Shown here piece after piece: positions 35,233 to 45,474 of a DNA stretch of 64,000 nt. The DNA is taken from the NCBI RefSeq assembly GCF_020181655.1, contig NZ_CP084032.1:744001-808000 (forward strand). Direction: 5' to 3'. A program made the translations under genes and the position numbers. The DNA is from Pectobacterium colocasium. GTDB lineage: Bacteria; Pseudomonadota; Gammaproteobacteria; Enterobacterales; Enterobacteriaceae. Under the pieces are notes generated by a model. It saw only the letters and a list, made by a program, of their open reading frames with translations. It was not told where the DNA came from and searched no databases. Each line of letters starts with the position of its first letter. Position 1 is the stretch's first letter.

Positions 35233-36807
35233 GTGAACTACACCCCTTCTTCATTATCGCCCTGGCTGTTGCTTGGCTTGTTCATGAATATATCTCCCGT
35301 GCTCGCCACTGCCTGGGATGAAAAGACCTTTAATCCTAAACCCGACAGTGAAGATATTATCTTGCCGATGCCTTGTGAGGGGTCAATGGTGTTTCGTCGA
35401 ATTGATATTCCTGGGGCTGGCCCTCTCGATGATTTGCCGGTAACGCTCGGGCAGGATAGTGGGGAATGGGGGGTTATAGAACACAGCTACCCCGCCTTTA
35501 TCGCCGGAAGCTTTGCTGACCCAAGCAAAAGTGGCGGGCGCTATTACCTAATGGCCAAATATGAGCTTACGACCTTGCAATATCAGGCGTTGATGGCGGG
35601 GGAGGGTAATTGCCCCACACCTTCGCGCAAACTTGATGAGCCAGCAACCGGGATGAGCTGGTTCGATGCAGTTAGTGTCGCCGATAAATACAACCAATGG
35701 CTGCGCAGCAAAGAACGTGACAAATTACCCAAAGAAGAAGATGAACCAGGTTTTTTGCGACTGCCAACGGAAGTGGAATGGGAATTTGCCGCCCGTGGAG
35801 GGCTAAAAGTTAATAGCGCCGAGTTTCGCGACCAGCGCTATCCGATGGATGATATCAAGAATTATGAATCGTACAGCGGTGCTCAATCCTCTAATGGAAG
35901 AGTGCAACTCGTGGGGCGTCTCAAGCCCAACCCACTCGGCCTGCATGACATGCTTGGCAATGTATCAGAGATGATGTTTACCCCCTTCTCTCTTAACAAA
36001 CTGGATCGGATGCATGGTCAAGTCGGGGGCTTCGTGGTGCGCGGTGGAAACTATCTGTCCGACGAGTCAGAGATCCGCAGTGCGGCACGTAAAGAAGTGA
36101 ATTACTACGATAATGCCGCGCCTGCTAGCAGTAAAACGATAGGGTTTCGCCTGGTGGTAGTTTCCCGAACAATAACCTCACAGGCCAGAGTGAAGCAACT
36201 CGAAAAAAGTTGGCAAACACTTGGCACCGATAACCCGAGTGCCGACCAGAAAAAAGATGAATCGAAAGACACAGCCAAAGCGTTAGGTAGCCTTGCTTCT
36301 GGGATCGAGGATGCCGCGCTGAAACAAAAGCTCAAAGAACTGGAAAATCAACTACGTGCCAGCAATCAAAAACAAGAAGAAGAGCGTGCCCAATCGGTCC
36401 GTGCCAGCCTCAACTTAGGTTCCTTCCTGTGTACCAAACTGCAAGATGACGGTCGTTTCCTTGATTTCTTGAATCACAACTACGACCAGCTTTGCAAAGA
36501 CAGTGACGGAAACGATACAAATTGTGCTAACCGCAAAGCCAAATTAGGTGAGCAAACTGAACGACTACAGCAACTTACTGGTTACTACGCCAGTAGCCTG
36601 GTTGATTCAGCGACGCTATATGGGCAAGAAGGGCTGAAACCTGAAGTCGCCGTTTTTGATCAAATGCTCACCCTCAACAAACGGCTCTCCGGACTCAAAC
36701 CGTTCCTCGCCGCTCACTGGCAGAATCAGCAGAAATATTTGTCAAACGGTAAGATTGATACCGCAGGGTGGCTGAAAAGCTGCAAGTTGGTATCCGCTAG
36801 CCATTAA
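35233..36807 (+). CDS. Periplasmic SUMF1/FGE-fold protein without catalytic cysteines
   Basis: A 524-residue exported protein starting at GTG 35233, with CGGAGA 7 bases upstream and a signal peptide ending near SPVLATA. Residues about 45-315 are a formylglycine-generating-enzyme/C-type-lectin-like domain: YYLMAKYELTTLQYQAL, GMSWFDAVSVADKYNQWL, RLPTEVEWEFAARGG (from 177), GLHDMLGNVSEM, VVRGGNYLSDESEIRSAARK (from 268) and TIGFRLVV. The cysteines that follow RGG(S/N) in active FGE enzymes are absent, so it is more likely a binding module than an oxidase. The last 190 residues are a coiled coil plus helical region with cysteines. It is the last gene of the Srf cluster, 49 bp after the permease. 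Confidence 0.86.
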   Translation: MNYTPSSLSPWLLLGLFMNISPVLATAWDEKTFNPKPDSEDIILPMPCEGSMVFRRIDIPGAGPLDDLPVTLGQDSGEWGVIEHSYPAFIAGSFADPSKSGGRYYLMAKYELTTLQYQALMAGEGNCPTPSRKLDEPATGMSWFDAVSVADKYNQWLRSKERDKLPKEEDEPGFLRLPTEVEWEFAARGGLKVNSAEFRDQRYPMDDIKNYESYSGAQSSNGRVQLVGRLKPNPLGLHDMLGNVSEMMFTPFSLNKLDRMHGQVGGFVVRGGNYLSDESEIRSAARKEVNYYDNAAPASSKTIGFRLVVVSRTITSQARVKQLEKSWQTLGTDNPSADQKKDESKDTAKALGSLASGIEDAALKQKLKELENQLRASNQKQEEERAQSVRASLNLGSFLCTKLQDDGRFLDFLNHNYDQLCKDSDGNDTNCANRKAKLGEQTERLQQLTGYYASSLVDSATLYGQEGLKPEVAVFDQMLTLNKRLSGLKPFLAAHWQNQQKYLSNGKIDTAGWLKSCKLVSASH

Positions 36808-36815
36808 GATTGACT

Positions 36816-36853
36816 CACATCCTCTTAGCCACGATCAGCGTTAAGCGGATGTG
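36816..36853. other. Hairpin after the Srf cluster
   Basis: CACATCCTCTTA (36816-36827) pairs with TAAGCGGATGTG (36842-36853) with one mismatch. Only a delayed T-run (ATTTTT near 36867) follows, so it could be a weak terminator or a transcript-end hairpin. Confidence 0.5.
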
Positions 36854-36960
36854 TCATGAAAGATCATTTTTCCGAAAAACACGATCGAATTAATCAATGC
36901 ACCGATACTGCCTAAGAGTGGGCTGCCTGAAGTTCGGTGTTGATTTTTGATTGAAAAAAT

Positions 36961-36997
36961 CTAATTTAGCGTTGTTTTTGTCATTAGATTATCTAAT
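36961..36997. promoter_or_regulatory. Candidate GcvA binding sites upstream of gcvT
   Basis: CTAAT at 36961 and a perfect palindrome ATTAGATTATCTAAT at 36983-36997 match the CTAAT motif known for GcvA, the LysR-type regulator of gcvTHP in E. coli. They lie about 290-330 bp upstream of gcvT, a typical long-range position for this operon. Confidence 0.55.
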
Positions 36998-37166
36998 CCT
37001 AAAGGTGTTTTTATTCGGGTGCCATTTCCTGAGTTATCCCGTTTAAATGTCATTAATCTTCGATATTCTCTCACTTAAACAAAAAAAATATGCTTTTTTT
37101 TGTTTTTTATTCAGCATATTTGTCTGCTTTGCTTTCTGTGAGTGACTTGGCTTTCTTTGTGTTCTA

Positions 37167-37172
37167 TATAAT
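37167..37172 (+). promoter_or_regulatory. Candidate -10 element of gcvTHP
   Basis: A perfect TATAAT lies 117 bp upstream of gcvT. No good -35 hexamer is seen at 16-18 bp (GTGACT at 19 bp is the nearest), consistent with an activator-dependent promoter. Confidence 0.45.
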
Positions 37173-37289
37173 TTATCTTATGACTGAGAGTGTGGTTTAA
37201 CCTGCGCTTCGGTGGTAAGTTCAGTGAGAAGATATCGTTTGCGCAGTGTGTTTTATCGCCTGAACGCCATGCGCTGAAGAGGGATGAGA

Positions 37290-38405
37290 ATGGCAAAGCA
37301 GACTCCGTTGTACCAACAGCATCTGGCCGATGGCGCCAAAATGGTGGATTTTCACGGCTGGATGATGCCGCTGCATTACGGCTCTCAACTGGATGAGCAT
37401 CATATTGTGCGCCGGGAAGCCGGTATTTTTGATGTTTCCCACATGACTATCGTCGATTTGCATGGTGCGAGAACGCGTGAATTCTTGCGTTACCTGCTGG
37501 CGAATGATGTCGCCAAACTGACACAGCCGGGCAAGGCGCTGTATACCGGCATGCTGAATGCTTCCGGTGGCGTCATCGACGATCTGATCGTTTATTTTCT
37601 TACGGAAGATGATTTCCGGCTGGTCGTGAACTCCGCGACGCGCGAAAAAGATCTCGCCTGGATCGGGCAGCATGCTGCGCCGTTCGGGGTTGAAATCCGT
37701 GAGCGCGACGATCTGGCGCTGGTCGCGGTACAAGGTCCGCAGGCGCAGGAAAAAGTGCAGGAATGCCTGAAGGCGAAAGGCTTGAATGATGCAGACGTGG
37801 CAGCGTTAGCCAGCATGAAGCCATTTTTTGGCAAGCAGGTAGGGGATTTCTTCGTCGCTACGACGGGTTACACGGGCGAAGCTGGTTATGAAATTGCTCT
37901 GCCGAGTGAACAGGTGGTCGACTTCTGGCAGCAACTGCTGGCTGTTGGCGTGAAGCCATGCGGTCTGGGCGCGCGCGATACGCTGCGGCTGGAAGCCGGA
38001 ATGAACCTGTATGGTCAGGATATGGATGAAGGCATTTCGCCGCTGGCGGCCAATATGGGCTGGACTATCGCCTGGCAGCCGGAGGATCGCCAGTTTATCG
38101 GGCGTGAAGCACTAACGCATCAGCGTGAAAAAGGGACCGATCAACTGGTTGGTTTGGTGCTGACGGAAAAAGGCGTATTGCGCAATGATTTACCTGTGCG
38201 CTTTACTGATAGTGATGGCGTGATGCGCGAAGGGGTTATCACCAGCGGATCGTTCTCGCCAACGCTTGGCGTGAGCATCGCGCTGGCGCGTGTTCCGGTG
38301 GGGATTGGTGAACAGGCGATAGTGCAGATTCGCAACCGCGAACTGCCCGTCCGCGTGACCAAACCCGGCTTTGTTCGTGCCGGAAAAGCCATCGTTCAGT
38401 ATTGA
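37290..38405 (+). CDS. gcvT: Glycine cleavage system T protein (aminomethyltransferase)
   Basis: GcvT transfers the methylene group from the aminomethyl-lipoyl arm of GcvH to tetrahydrofolate, releasing ammonia. The 371-residue product from ATG 37290 (MAKQTPLY) is preferred over an ATG 6 bases upstream; it matches the E. coli start and has GAGGGATGAG before it. Visible motifs: [52 protein letters not shown], and [19 protein letters not shown]. The folate-binding domain spans the N-terminal two thirds. It leads the gcvT-gcvH-gcvP operon. Confidence 0.97.
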   Translation: MAKQTPLYQQHLADGAKMVDFHGWMMPLHYGSQLDEHHIVRREAGIFDVSHMTIVDLHGARTREFLRYLLANDVAKLTQPGKALYTGMLNASGGVIDDLIVYFLTEDDFRLVVNSATREKDLAWIGQHAAPFGVEIRERDDLALVAVQGPQAQEKVQECLKAKGLNDADVAALASMKPFFGKQVGDFFVATTGYTGEAGYEIALPSEQVVDFWQQLLAVGVKPCGLGARDTLRLEAGMNLYGQDMDEGISPLAANMGWTIAWQPEDRQFIGREALTHQREKGTDQLVGLVLTEKGVLRNDLPVRFTDSDGVMREGVITSGSFSPTLGVSIALARVPVGIGEQAIVQIRNRELPVRVTKPGFVRAGKAIVQY

Positions 38406-38464
38406 TAGCGGCTTGCCTGTAAAGATAAGCGCATAGGATTAACGACTTTAGGAAAGGGGATGCA

Positions 38465-38860
38465 ATGAGCAATGTACCAGCAGAATTAAAATACACCACG
38501 TCGCATGAATGGGTACTGCACGAGGGCGGCGGTATCTACAGCGTGGGCATTACCGAGCACGCGCAGGAACTTCTGGGTGACATGGTCTTTATCGATTTAC
38601 CTGAAGTGGGCACGGTCGTCGCCGCAGGCGATGACTGCGCGGTGGCGGAGTCGGTAAAAGCGGCGTCAGATATTTATGCGCCCATTAGCGGTGAGATCGT
38701 GGAAGTGAACGAAGAGCTGGAAAGCTCCCCTGAACTGGTCAACAGCGCGCCTTATGCCGATGGCTGGCTGTTCCGCATCAGAATTTCTGATGAGTCTGAT
38801 TTAGACGAACTGCTTGATGCCGAAGGCTATCAGGCTTCTTTGGAAGACGACGACGAGTAG
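38465..38860 (+). CDS. gcvH: Glycine cleavage system H protein (lipoyl carrier)
   Basis: A 131-residue lipoyl carrier that shuttles the aminomethyl group between GcvP, GcvT and Lpd. The lipoylation motif [16 protein letters not shown] places the modified lysine at residue 65, as in E. coli. The rest of the biotinyl/lipoyl fold is intact ([27 protein letters not shown]). AGGAAAGGGG provides the ribosome site. It is the second gene of the operon, 59 bp after gcvT. Confidence 0.97.
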   Translation: MSNVPAELKYTTSHEWVLHEGGGIYSVGITEHAQELLGDMVFIDLPEVGTVVAAGDDCAVAESVKAASDIYAPISGEIVEVNEELESSPELVNSAPYADGWLFRIRISDESDLDELLDAEGYQASLEDDDE

Positions 38861-38866
38861 TTATCG

Positions 38867-38899
38867 TGCCCCGGTCTCTATGCCGGGGCGTGTTGTTTT
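38867..38899 (+). terminator. Terminator-like hairpin between gcvH and gcvP
   Basis: GCCCCGG (38868-38874) pairs with CCGGGGC (38883-38889) around TCTCTATG, followed by a T-rich TGTTGTTTTA. It may act as an attenuator that lowers gcvP relative to gcvH, or as an mRNA-stabilising element; the T-tract is interrupted. Confidence 0.6.
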
Positions 38900-38973
38900 A
38901 TGCGCCCGCGGCATCTTCAGCGCGGTAGCCAGCACGATTAATGCAGGCACGATTGATCAAGGAAAGTACTGTA

Positions 38974-41847
<2,874 letters not shown>

Positions 41848-41883
41848 TTAACTGCGATCGTTGAGATTGTTACTGACAGTGAT

Positions 41884-41931
41884 AGGCGGACACTGAGTTA
41901 TCGAATTAACGATAGTTTTCAGATACCGCCT
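41884..41931. other. Long imperfect palindrome downstream of gcvP
   Basis: Three nested arms pair: AGGCGG (41884) with CCGCCT (41926), CTGA (41893) with TCAG (41919), and TATCG (41899) with CGATA (41910). GTTTT lies inside rather than after the structure, so it is not a textbook terminator. Confidence 0.5.
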
Positions 41932-41991
41932 TGTATCACCTAATCAGTTAGGCATAAGCAGTGGATAGGGATAGCCCAAAATGGAGAAAAG

Positions 41992-42462
41992 ATGAAAGTC
42001 AGACTTGCAGAACCTGATGAAGCAGAAGAATGTTGGGAGATCAGGAATCAGGCTATCCGCCATGGGTGCAAGAGCAGCTATGAAGCGACAATTATTGCAG
42101 CATGGACACCAGAATCCATGCCGGAGGGATACAGGCGAGCTATTGCTACTAACCCTTTCTTTGTTGTTGTGGGTTTAGATAACAGACCGGTTTCTACAGG
42201 CTTTCTTGATATTTCTTCTCGCAGTGTTGAGGCTATTTTTACCTTGCCTGAGTATGTTGGGAGAGGATTGGGGGGAATGATTCTTGACGCTATAAAGCAT
42301 GAAGCACGCACACGTGGTTATGAGCAATTAACATTATCCTCAACCCCTAATGCTCACTCTTTCTATCAAAAGCATGGTTTTTTGTTTCAGCAGGAAAGCT
42401 TATATCAATCCACTCTTACTGGGAGTGAGATGCGCTGTATAGATATGGTTTTCAAATTATAG
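41992..42462 (+). CDS. GNAT-family N-acetyltransferase
   Basis: A 156-residue acetyltransferase-like protein. The acetyl-CoA motif is YVGRGLGGMILDAIKHEARTRG (about residues 84-105), followed by LTLSSTPNAHSFYQKHGF (about 111-128), typical of GNAT motif B. AATGGAGAAAAG is a good ribosome site. The substrate is unknown. It is a lone gene, visibly less GC-rich than its neighbours, between the gcv operon and a phosphate-regulated operon, and so may be an acquired gene. Confidence 0.82.
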   Translation: MKVRLAEPDEAEECWEIRNQAIRHGCKSSYEATIIAAWTPESMPEGYRRAIATNPFFVVVGLDNRPVSTGFLDISSRSVEAIFTLPEYVGRGLGGMILDAIKHEARTRGYEQLTLSSTPNAHSFYQKHGFLFQQESLYQSTLTGSEMRCIDMVFKL

Positions 42463-42558
42463 TATTGGCTGCTCTGCGGCTTGTATGGTGCCAGCTCATC
42501 GTTGTACTGAATTTAACACCTCAACTTAGTCAGCGAATTATTTACTTTCGAAAACAAA

Positions 42559-42587
42559 CTGTCATTAAACTGACGCCCCACTGACAC
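42559..42587 (+). promoter_or_regulatory. Pho box (PhoB binding site) upstream of the ugp/gpdQ operon
   Basis: Three direct repeats with exact 11-bp spacing: CTGTCAT (42559), CTGACGC (42570) and CTGACAC (42581). CTGTCAT-N4-CTGNCA is the PhoB consensus. A weak -10-like TCTAGGGT lies about 10 bp downstream, as in PhoB-activated promoters where the Pho box replaces the -35. Confidence 0.82.
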
Positions 42588-42603
42588 GCTAGCGTTCTAG
42601 GGT

Positions 42604-42634
42604 AAGGCCTCTGTGTTTCACACTGAACGGCCTT
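42604..42634 (+). other. 5' leader hairpin before the first permease gene
   Basis: AAGGCC (42604-42609) pairs with GGCCTT (42629-42634), with an inner GTG/CAC pairing. The right arm ends 6 bases before the ATG and covers the area where the ribosome site should be, so it may limit translation. Confidence 0.4.
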
Positions 42635-42640
42635 TGAGTT

Positions 42641-43513
42641 ATGCGTGCAAAATGCTTTCCCTACCTTGTGCTGTTGCCGACGCTGGTTTTTTTGCTTGCC
42701 TTCACCTATTTCCCCCTGCTGCGCTCGATCATCGATAGCTTGTATGACACCCGACTGAATGCCGATACGCCGCTGTTCGTCGGGATGGATAATTTTGTGC
42801 GTCTGGTGCAGGACGCGGTGTTCTGGCAGGCCTTGCTGAACAACGTGCTGTATATCCTGATGACGGTGGTGCCTGGCGTGCTGCTGGCGCTGTTGCTCGC
42901 GGTGCTGTTGTGGGAAAACACACGCGTTAACCGCTGGCTGCGTACTGCTTTCTTCTTTCCAATGATTATTCCGCTGGTGAGCGCCGCAACGCTGTGGCTA
43001 TTCATCTTTATGCCGGGGCTGGGGTTGCTGGATTACTACCTGGCGAAGGTGTTCGGCCCGATGAACAACAACTATCTCGGCATGAGCGATAGTGCGCTGG
43101 TGGCGGTGAGCGTCATCGGTATCTGGAAATTCGCCGGTTACTACATGCTGTTTTTTCTCGCTGGTCTGCAAGCCGTTTCTGCTTCCGCTCGTGAGGCAGC
43201 GCTGATGGAAGGGGCTTCACGGCGTCAGGTATTTTTCTACGTCACGCTGCCGCTGCTGCGGCCAACCATCGCTTTTGTGGTCACTATCGCCTTTATCTAC
43301 GCCATCACTCAGATCGACCATGTCGCCGTGATGACGCGCGGCGGGCCGAATAACGCGACGACTGTGCTGCTCTATTACATTCAGGATCTGGCGAATGATA
43401 CGCACGATCTGGGCAAAGCCTCCGCGGCCACCTTCCTGACGTTGGCGATGCTATTCGTTTTTTCCATGATGAATCTGAAAGTGCTGGAGAAGGGGGCGCA
43501 TTATGAGCGCTGA
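42641..43513 (+). CDS. ugpA: ABC transporter permease, UgpA/MalF type
   Basis: A 290-residue inner-membrane permease with six predicted helices. The ATPase-contact EAA loop is EAALMEGASRRQVFFYVTLPLLRP near residue 187. It pairs with the next gene as a heterodimeric channel of the carbohydrate-uptake-1 family. Grouping with gpdQ, a ugpC-like ATPase and a ugpB-like binding protein behind a Pho box points to uptake of glycerol-3-phosphate or glycerophosphodiesters, as for the E. coli ugp system. The gene order differs from E. coli (ugpBAECQ), so the ugp name is by role. The start has only a weak GAG ribosome site. Confidence 0.8.
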   Translation: MRAKCFPYLVLLPTLVFLLAFTYFPLLRSIIDSLYDTRLNADTPLFVGMDNFVRLVQDAVFWQALLNNVLYILMTVVPGVLLALLLAVLLWENTRVNRWLRTAFFFPMIIPLVSAATLWLFIFMPGLGLLDYYLAKVFGPMNNNYLGMSDSALVAVSVIGIWKFAGYYMLFFLAGLQAVSASAREAALMEGASRRQVFFYVTLPLLRPTIAFVVTIAFIYAITQIDHVAVMTRGGPNNATTVLLYYIQDLANDTHDLGKASAATFLTLAMLFVFSMMNLKVLEKGAHYER

Positions 43514-44402
43514 AAATCAGATCGTTGACGTTCAGAACGTGAAAAGTCCACGCGTTGAAAGCCGAAACGTGATCAACCCGCTTCGTATCACGACGCGTTT
43601 CACGCTGCCGCTGCTGCTGATTTGCGCCGCATTACTGTGGGTCAGCCCGTTTATCTGGATGCTGTCTGCGTCCGTTAGCACCAGCAGCTTCGGCGTGGAC
43701 ATGGCTTCACTGCTGCCGCGTCTCCCGCTCACGCTTGATAACTTCCGCGAGGCGTGGGACAGCGCTAACTGGCTACAGCTTTATACCAATACGCTGATTT
43801 TTGCGGTCGGCACGTTTCTGGTGCAGTTGGTGACGATCACCACAGCGGGCTACATCTTTGCCTACCACGAGTTTCGCGGCAAAACATTGCTGTTTTACCT
43901 GCTGTTGATTCAATTGATGATCATGCCCGTCGTCATGATGGTGCCAAACATGATGACGCTCAAACAGCTCGGCCTGCTCAATACCCTGACTGGCGTGATG
44001 ATGCCGTATTTCGCCTCGGCGTTTGGCGTGTTTTTGATGCGTCAGGCATTTCTCAATATTGCCAAAGAGATCGAAGAAGCCGCGTTGATGGAGGGCTGCC
44101 GCTGGTGGCAGGTGGTGTTCCACGTCCTGATCCCGATGACCTGGCCGTCGATTCTGGCTTTCGCCACGGTCAGCATTACCTACCACTGGAACGAATATCT
44201 CTGGCCGCTGATGGTGCTCAACGACCCTGACAAACAGGTGCTGACCATCGGGCTGGTGTCGTTCGCTATGGGCGCGGAGTCCGGTGGGCAGTGGGGATTG
44301 ATCTGCGCAGGTACGCTGCTGGTGTGCTTGCCGCTGATGGTGGCTTTCGTGTTGTTCCAGAAGCAGTTCCTGAGCAGTTTCGGCTTCTCGGGCATTAAGT
44401 GA
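43503..44402 (+). CDS. ugpE: ABC transporter permease, UgpE/MalG type
   Basis: A 299-residue inner-membrane permease. After a hydrophilic N-terminus of about 30 residues come six helices, with the EAA loop EEAALMEGCRWWQVVFHVLIPMTWPS near residue 195. It overlaps the upstream permease gene by 11 bp, so the two subunits are translationally coupled. It should form the second half of the channel for glycerol-phosphate-type substrates. The end VLFQKQFLSSFGFSGIK is typical of the family (the C-terminal F-x-G-x-x-K). Confidence 0.8.
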   Translation: MSAENQIVDVQNVKSPRVESRNVINPLRITTRFTLPLLLICAALLWVSPFIWMLSASVSTSSFGVDMASLLPRLPLTLDNFREAWDSANWLQLYTNTLIFAVGTFLVQLVTITTAGYIFAYHEFRGKTLLFYLLLIQLMIMPVVMMVPNMMTLKQLGLLNTLTGVMMPYFASAFGVFLMRQAFLNIAKEIEEAALMEGCRWWQVVFHVLIPMTWPSILAFATVSITYHWNEYLWPLMVLNDPDKQVLTIGLVSFAMGAESGGQWGLICAGTLLVCLPLMVAFVLFQKQFLSSFGFSGIK

Positions 44403-44461
44403 ATCGCTGCAAGGGTATGTGGGTGAATGCAGGGCGATTTAAGCATGGGTTTAGGGGGAAA

Positions 44462-44500
44462 CACGGTGATGAGGTTCCCGGAGGGATACCTCACACCGTG
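44462..44500. other. Strong intercistronic hairpin in the ugp-like operon
   Basis: CACGGTG (44462-44468) plus TGAGGT (44470-44475) pair with ACCTCA plus CACCGTG (44488-44500), with one bulged A. TCCC/GGGA can extend the loop. No T-run follows on the plus strand, so it is more likely an mRNA processing or stabilising element than a terminator. Confidence 0.65.
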
Positions 44501-44510
44501 GTCGCCCCCG

Positions 44511-44614
44511 GTATCTCGATCTTTAAACGACCGATATTAACCATGCGGGTGACGTAGTTCTATTTATCTGGAGCGACAGGCTCCGTGTATCTCGATTCTT
44601 AAACGATCGGCGTT
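44511..44614 (+). repeat. 28-bp direct repeat pair before gpdQ
   Basis: GTATCTCGAT followed by CTTTAAACGACCGATATT at 44511-44538 recurs as GTATCTCGAT followed by TCTTAAACGATCGGCGTT at 44587-44614, 76 bp away. A GGAGC/GCTCC hairpin (44570-44584) lies just before the second copy. Confidence 0.6.
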
Positions 44615-44649
44615 CACCAATAGGTGAAATAACGATAGAGGTGGTGGTT

Positions 44650-45474
44650 ATGTTGCTGGCACAGATTTCCGATCTGCATTTTCGCAGTGAGGGACGCAAG
44701 CTCTATGAATTTATTGATATTAACGGGGAAAATGCCAAAGTCATTAATCAGCTCAACGCACTGAGCGAGCGGCCGGACGCGGTGGTAATTAGCGGCGATA
44801 TCGTCAACTGCGGCAGTCCGCAGGAGTATCAGGTGGCACAACGTGTGTTACAGATGCTGGATTACCCGATGTACGTGATTCCGGGTAATCACGATGACAA
44901 ACAGCATTTCCTCAACGCGATGCGCCCGCTTTGCCCGCAATTGGGCGATGATCCTGAGAACATCCGCTATGCCGTAGATGATTTCCCAATGCGCCTGCTG
45001 TTCATCGACACCAGTCTGGCCGGGCAGGCGAAAGGCTGGCTGACGCCGTCCACGCTGGGCTGGTTAGAGCAACAATTGCAGGATCATGCCACGCGTGAAA
45101 CGGCGATCTTTATGCACCATCCACCGCTTCCTTTGGGATCGGCACACATGGATCGGATCGCCTGCGAAAACGGGAGCGAACTGCTGACGCTGATCGAACG
45201 TTTCCCACAGCTGACGCGGATCTTCTGCGGTCATACGCACCGTTTGATTATGACGCAGCATCGGCAGGCGATTATTGCCACCGTACCGGGTACTGTCCAT
45301 CAGGTGCCGTATTTCTACTATGACGATACGTCGTACTACAACCTGGAGCCCGCCAGCGTGGTGATGCACCGCTATGTGCCGGTCACCGGACTGGTGAGTT
45401 ACAGCCAGTCGATCGCGTCGTACCCTGGACCTTACCTCTACGATCCGCGTATCAGCTGTCCGGTGGATGCGTAA
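44650..45474 (+). CDS. gpdQ: Glycerophosphodiester phosphodiesterase, metallophosphoesterase type
   Basis: The 274-residue product is a clear counterpart of Enterobacter GpdQ, a binuclear metal enzyme that hydrolyses glycerophosphodiesters to glycerol-3-phosphate and an alcohol. Starting at ATG 44650 (AGAGGTGG upstream) gives exactly the GpdQ numbering, so an alternative GTG at 44641 is rejected. Metal ligands are present at D8, H10, D50, N80, H156-type (MHHPPLP) and the pair in CGHTH. Other matching stretches are [16 protein letters not shown] and DRIACENG. It sits between permease and ATPase genes of a Pho-box operon, so imported diesters would be cleaved in the cytoplasm. Confidence 0.93.
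   Translation: MLLAQISDLHFRSEGRKLYEFIDINGENAKVINQLNALSERPDAVVISGDIVNCGSPQEYQVAQRVLQMLDYPMYVIPGNHDDKQHFLNAMRPLCPQLGDDPENIRYAVDDFPMRLLFIDTSLAGQAKGWLTPSTLGWLEQQLQDHATRETAIFMHHPPLPLGSAHMDRIACENGSELLTLIERFPQLTRIFCGHTHRLIMTQHRQAIIATVPGTVHQVPYFYYDDTSYYNLEPASVVMHRYVPVTGLVSYSQSIASYPGPYLYDPRISCPVDA

Larger units (their letters stand above)
36808..37289. other. AT-rich gene-free region between the Srf island and gcvT
   Basis: No gene is supported. It contains a hairpin just after the Srf cluster (36816-36853), LysR-type CTAAT sites for GcvA (36961-36997), a very AT-rich stretch near 37075-37120 and a TATAAT at 37167. I could not recognise a glycine riboswitch. Confidence 0.7.

Noticed and set aside
37020..37289. 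Glycine riboswitch upstream of gcvT
   Set aside because: I could not find the conserved tandem aptamer cores; enterobacterial gcv operons use GcvA/GcvR instead.
44641..44649. GTG start for gpdQ nine bases upstream
   Set aside because: The ATG at 44650 has the better-spaced ribosome site and gives metal ligands at D8, H10, D50 and N80, the known GpdQ numbering.
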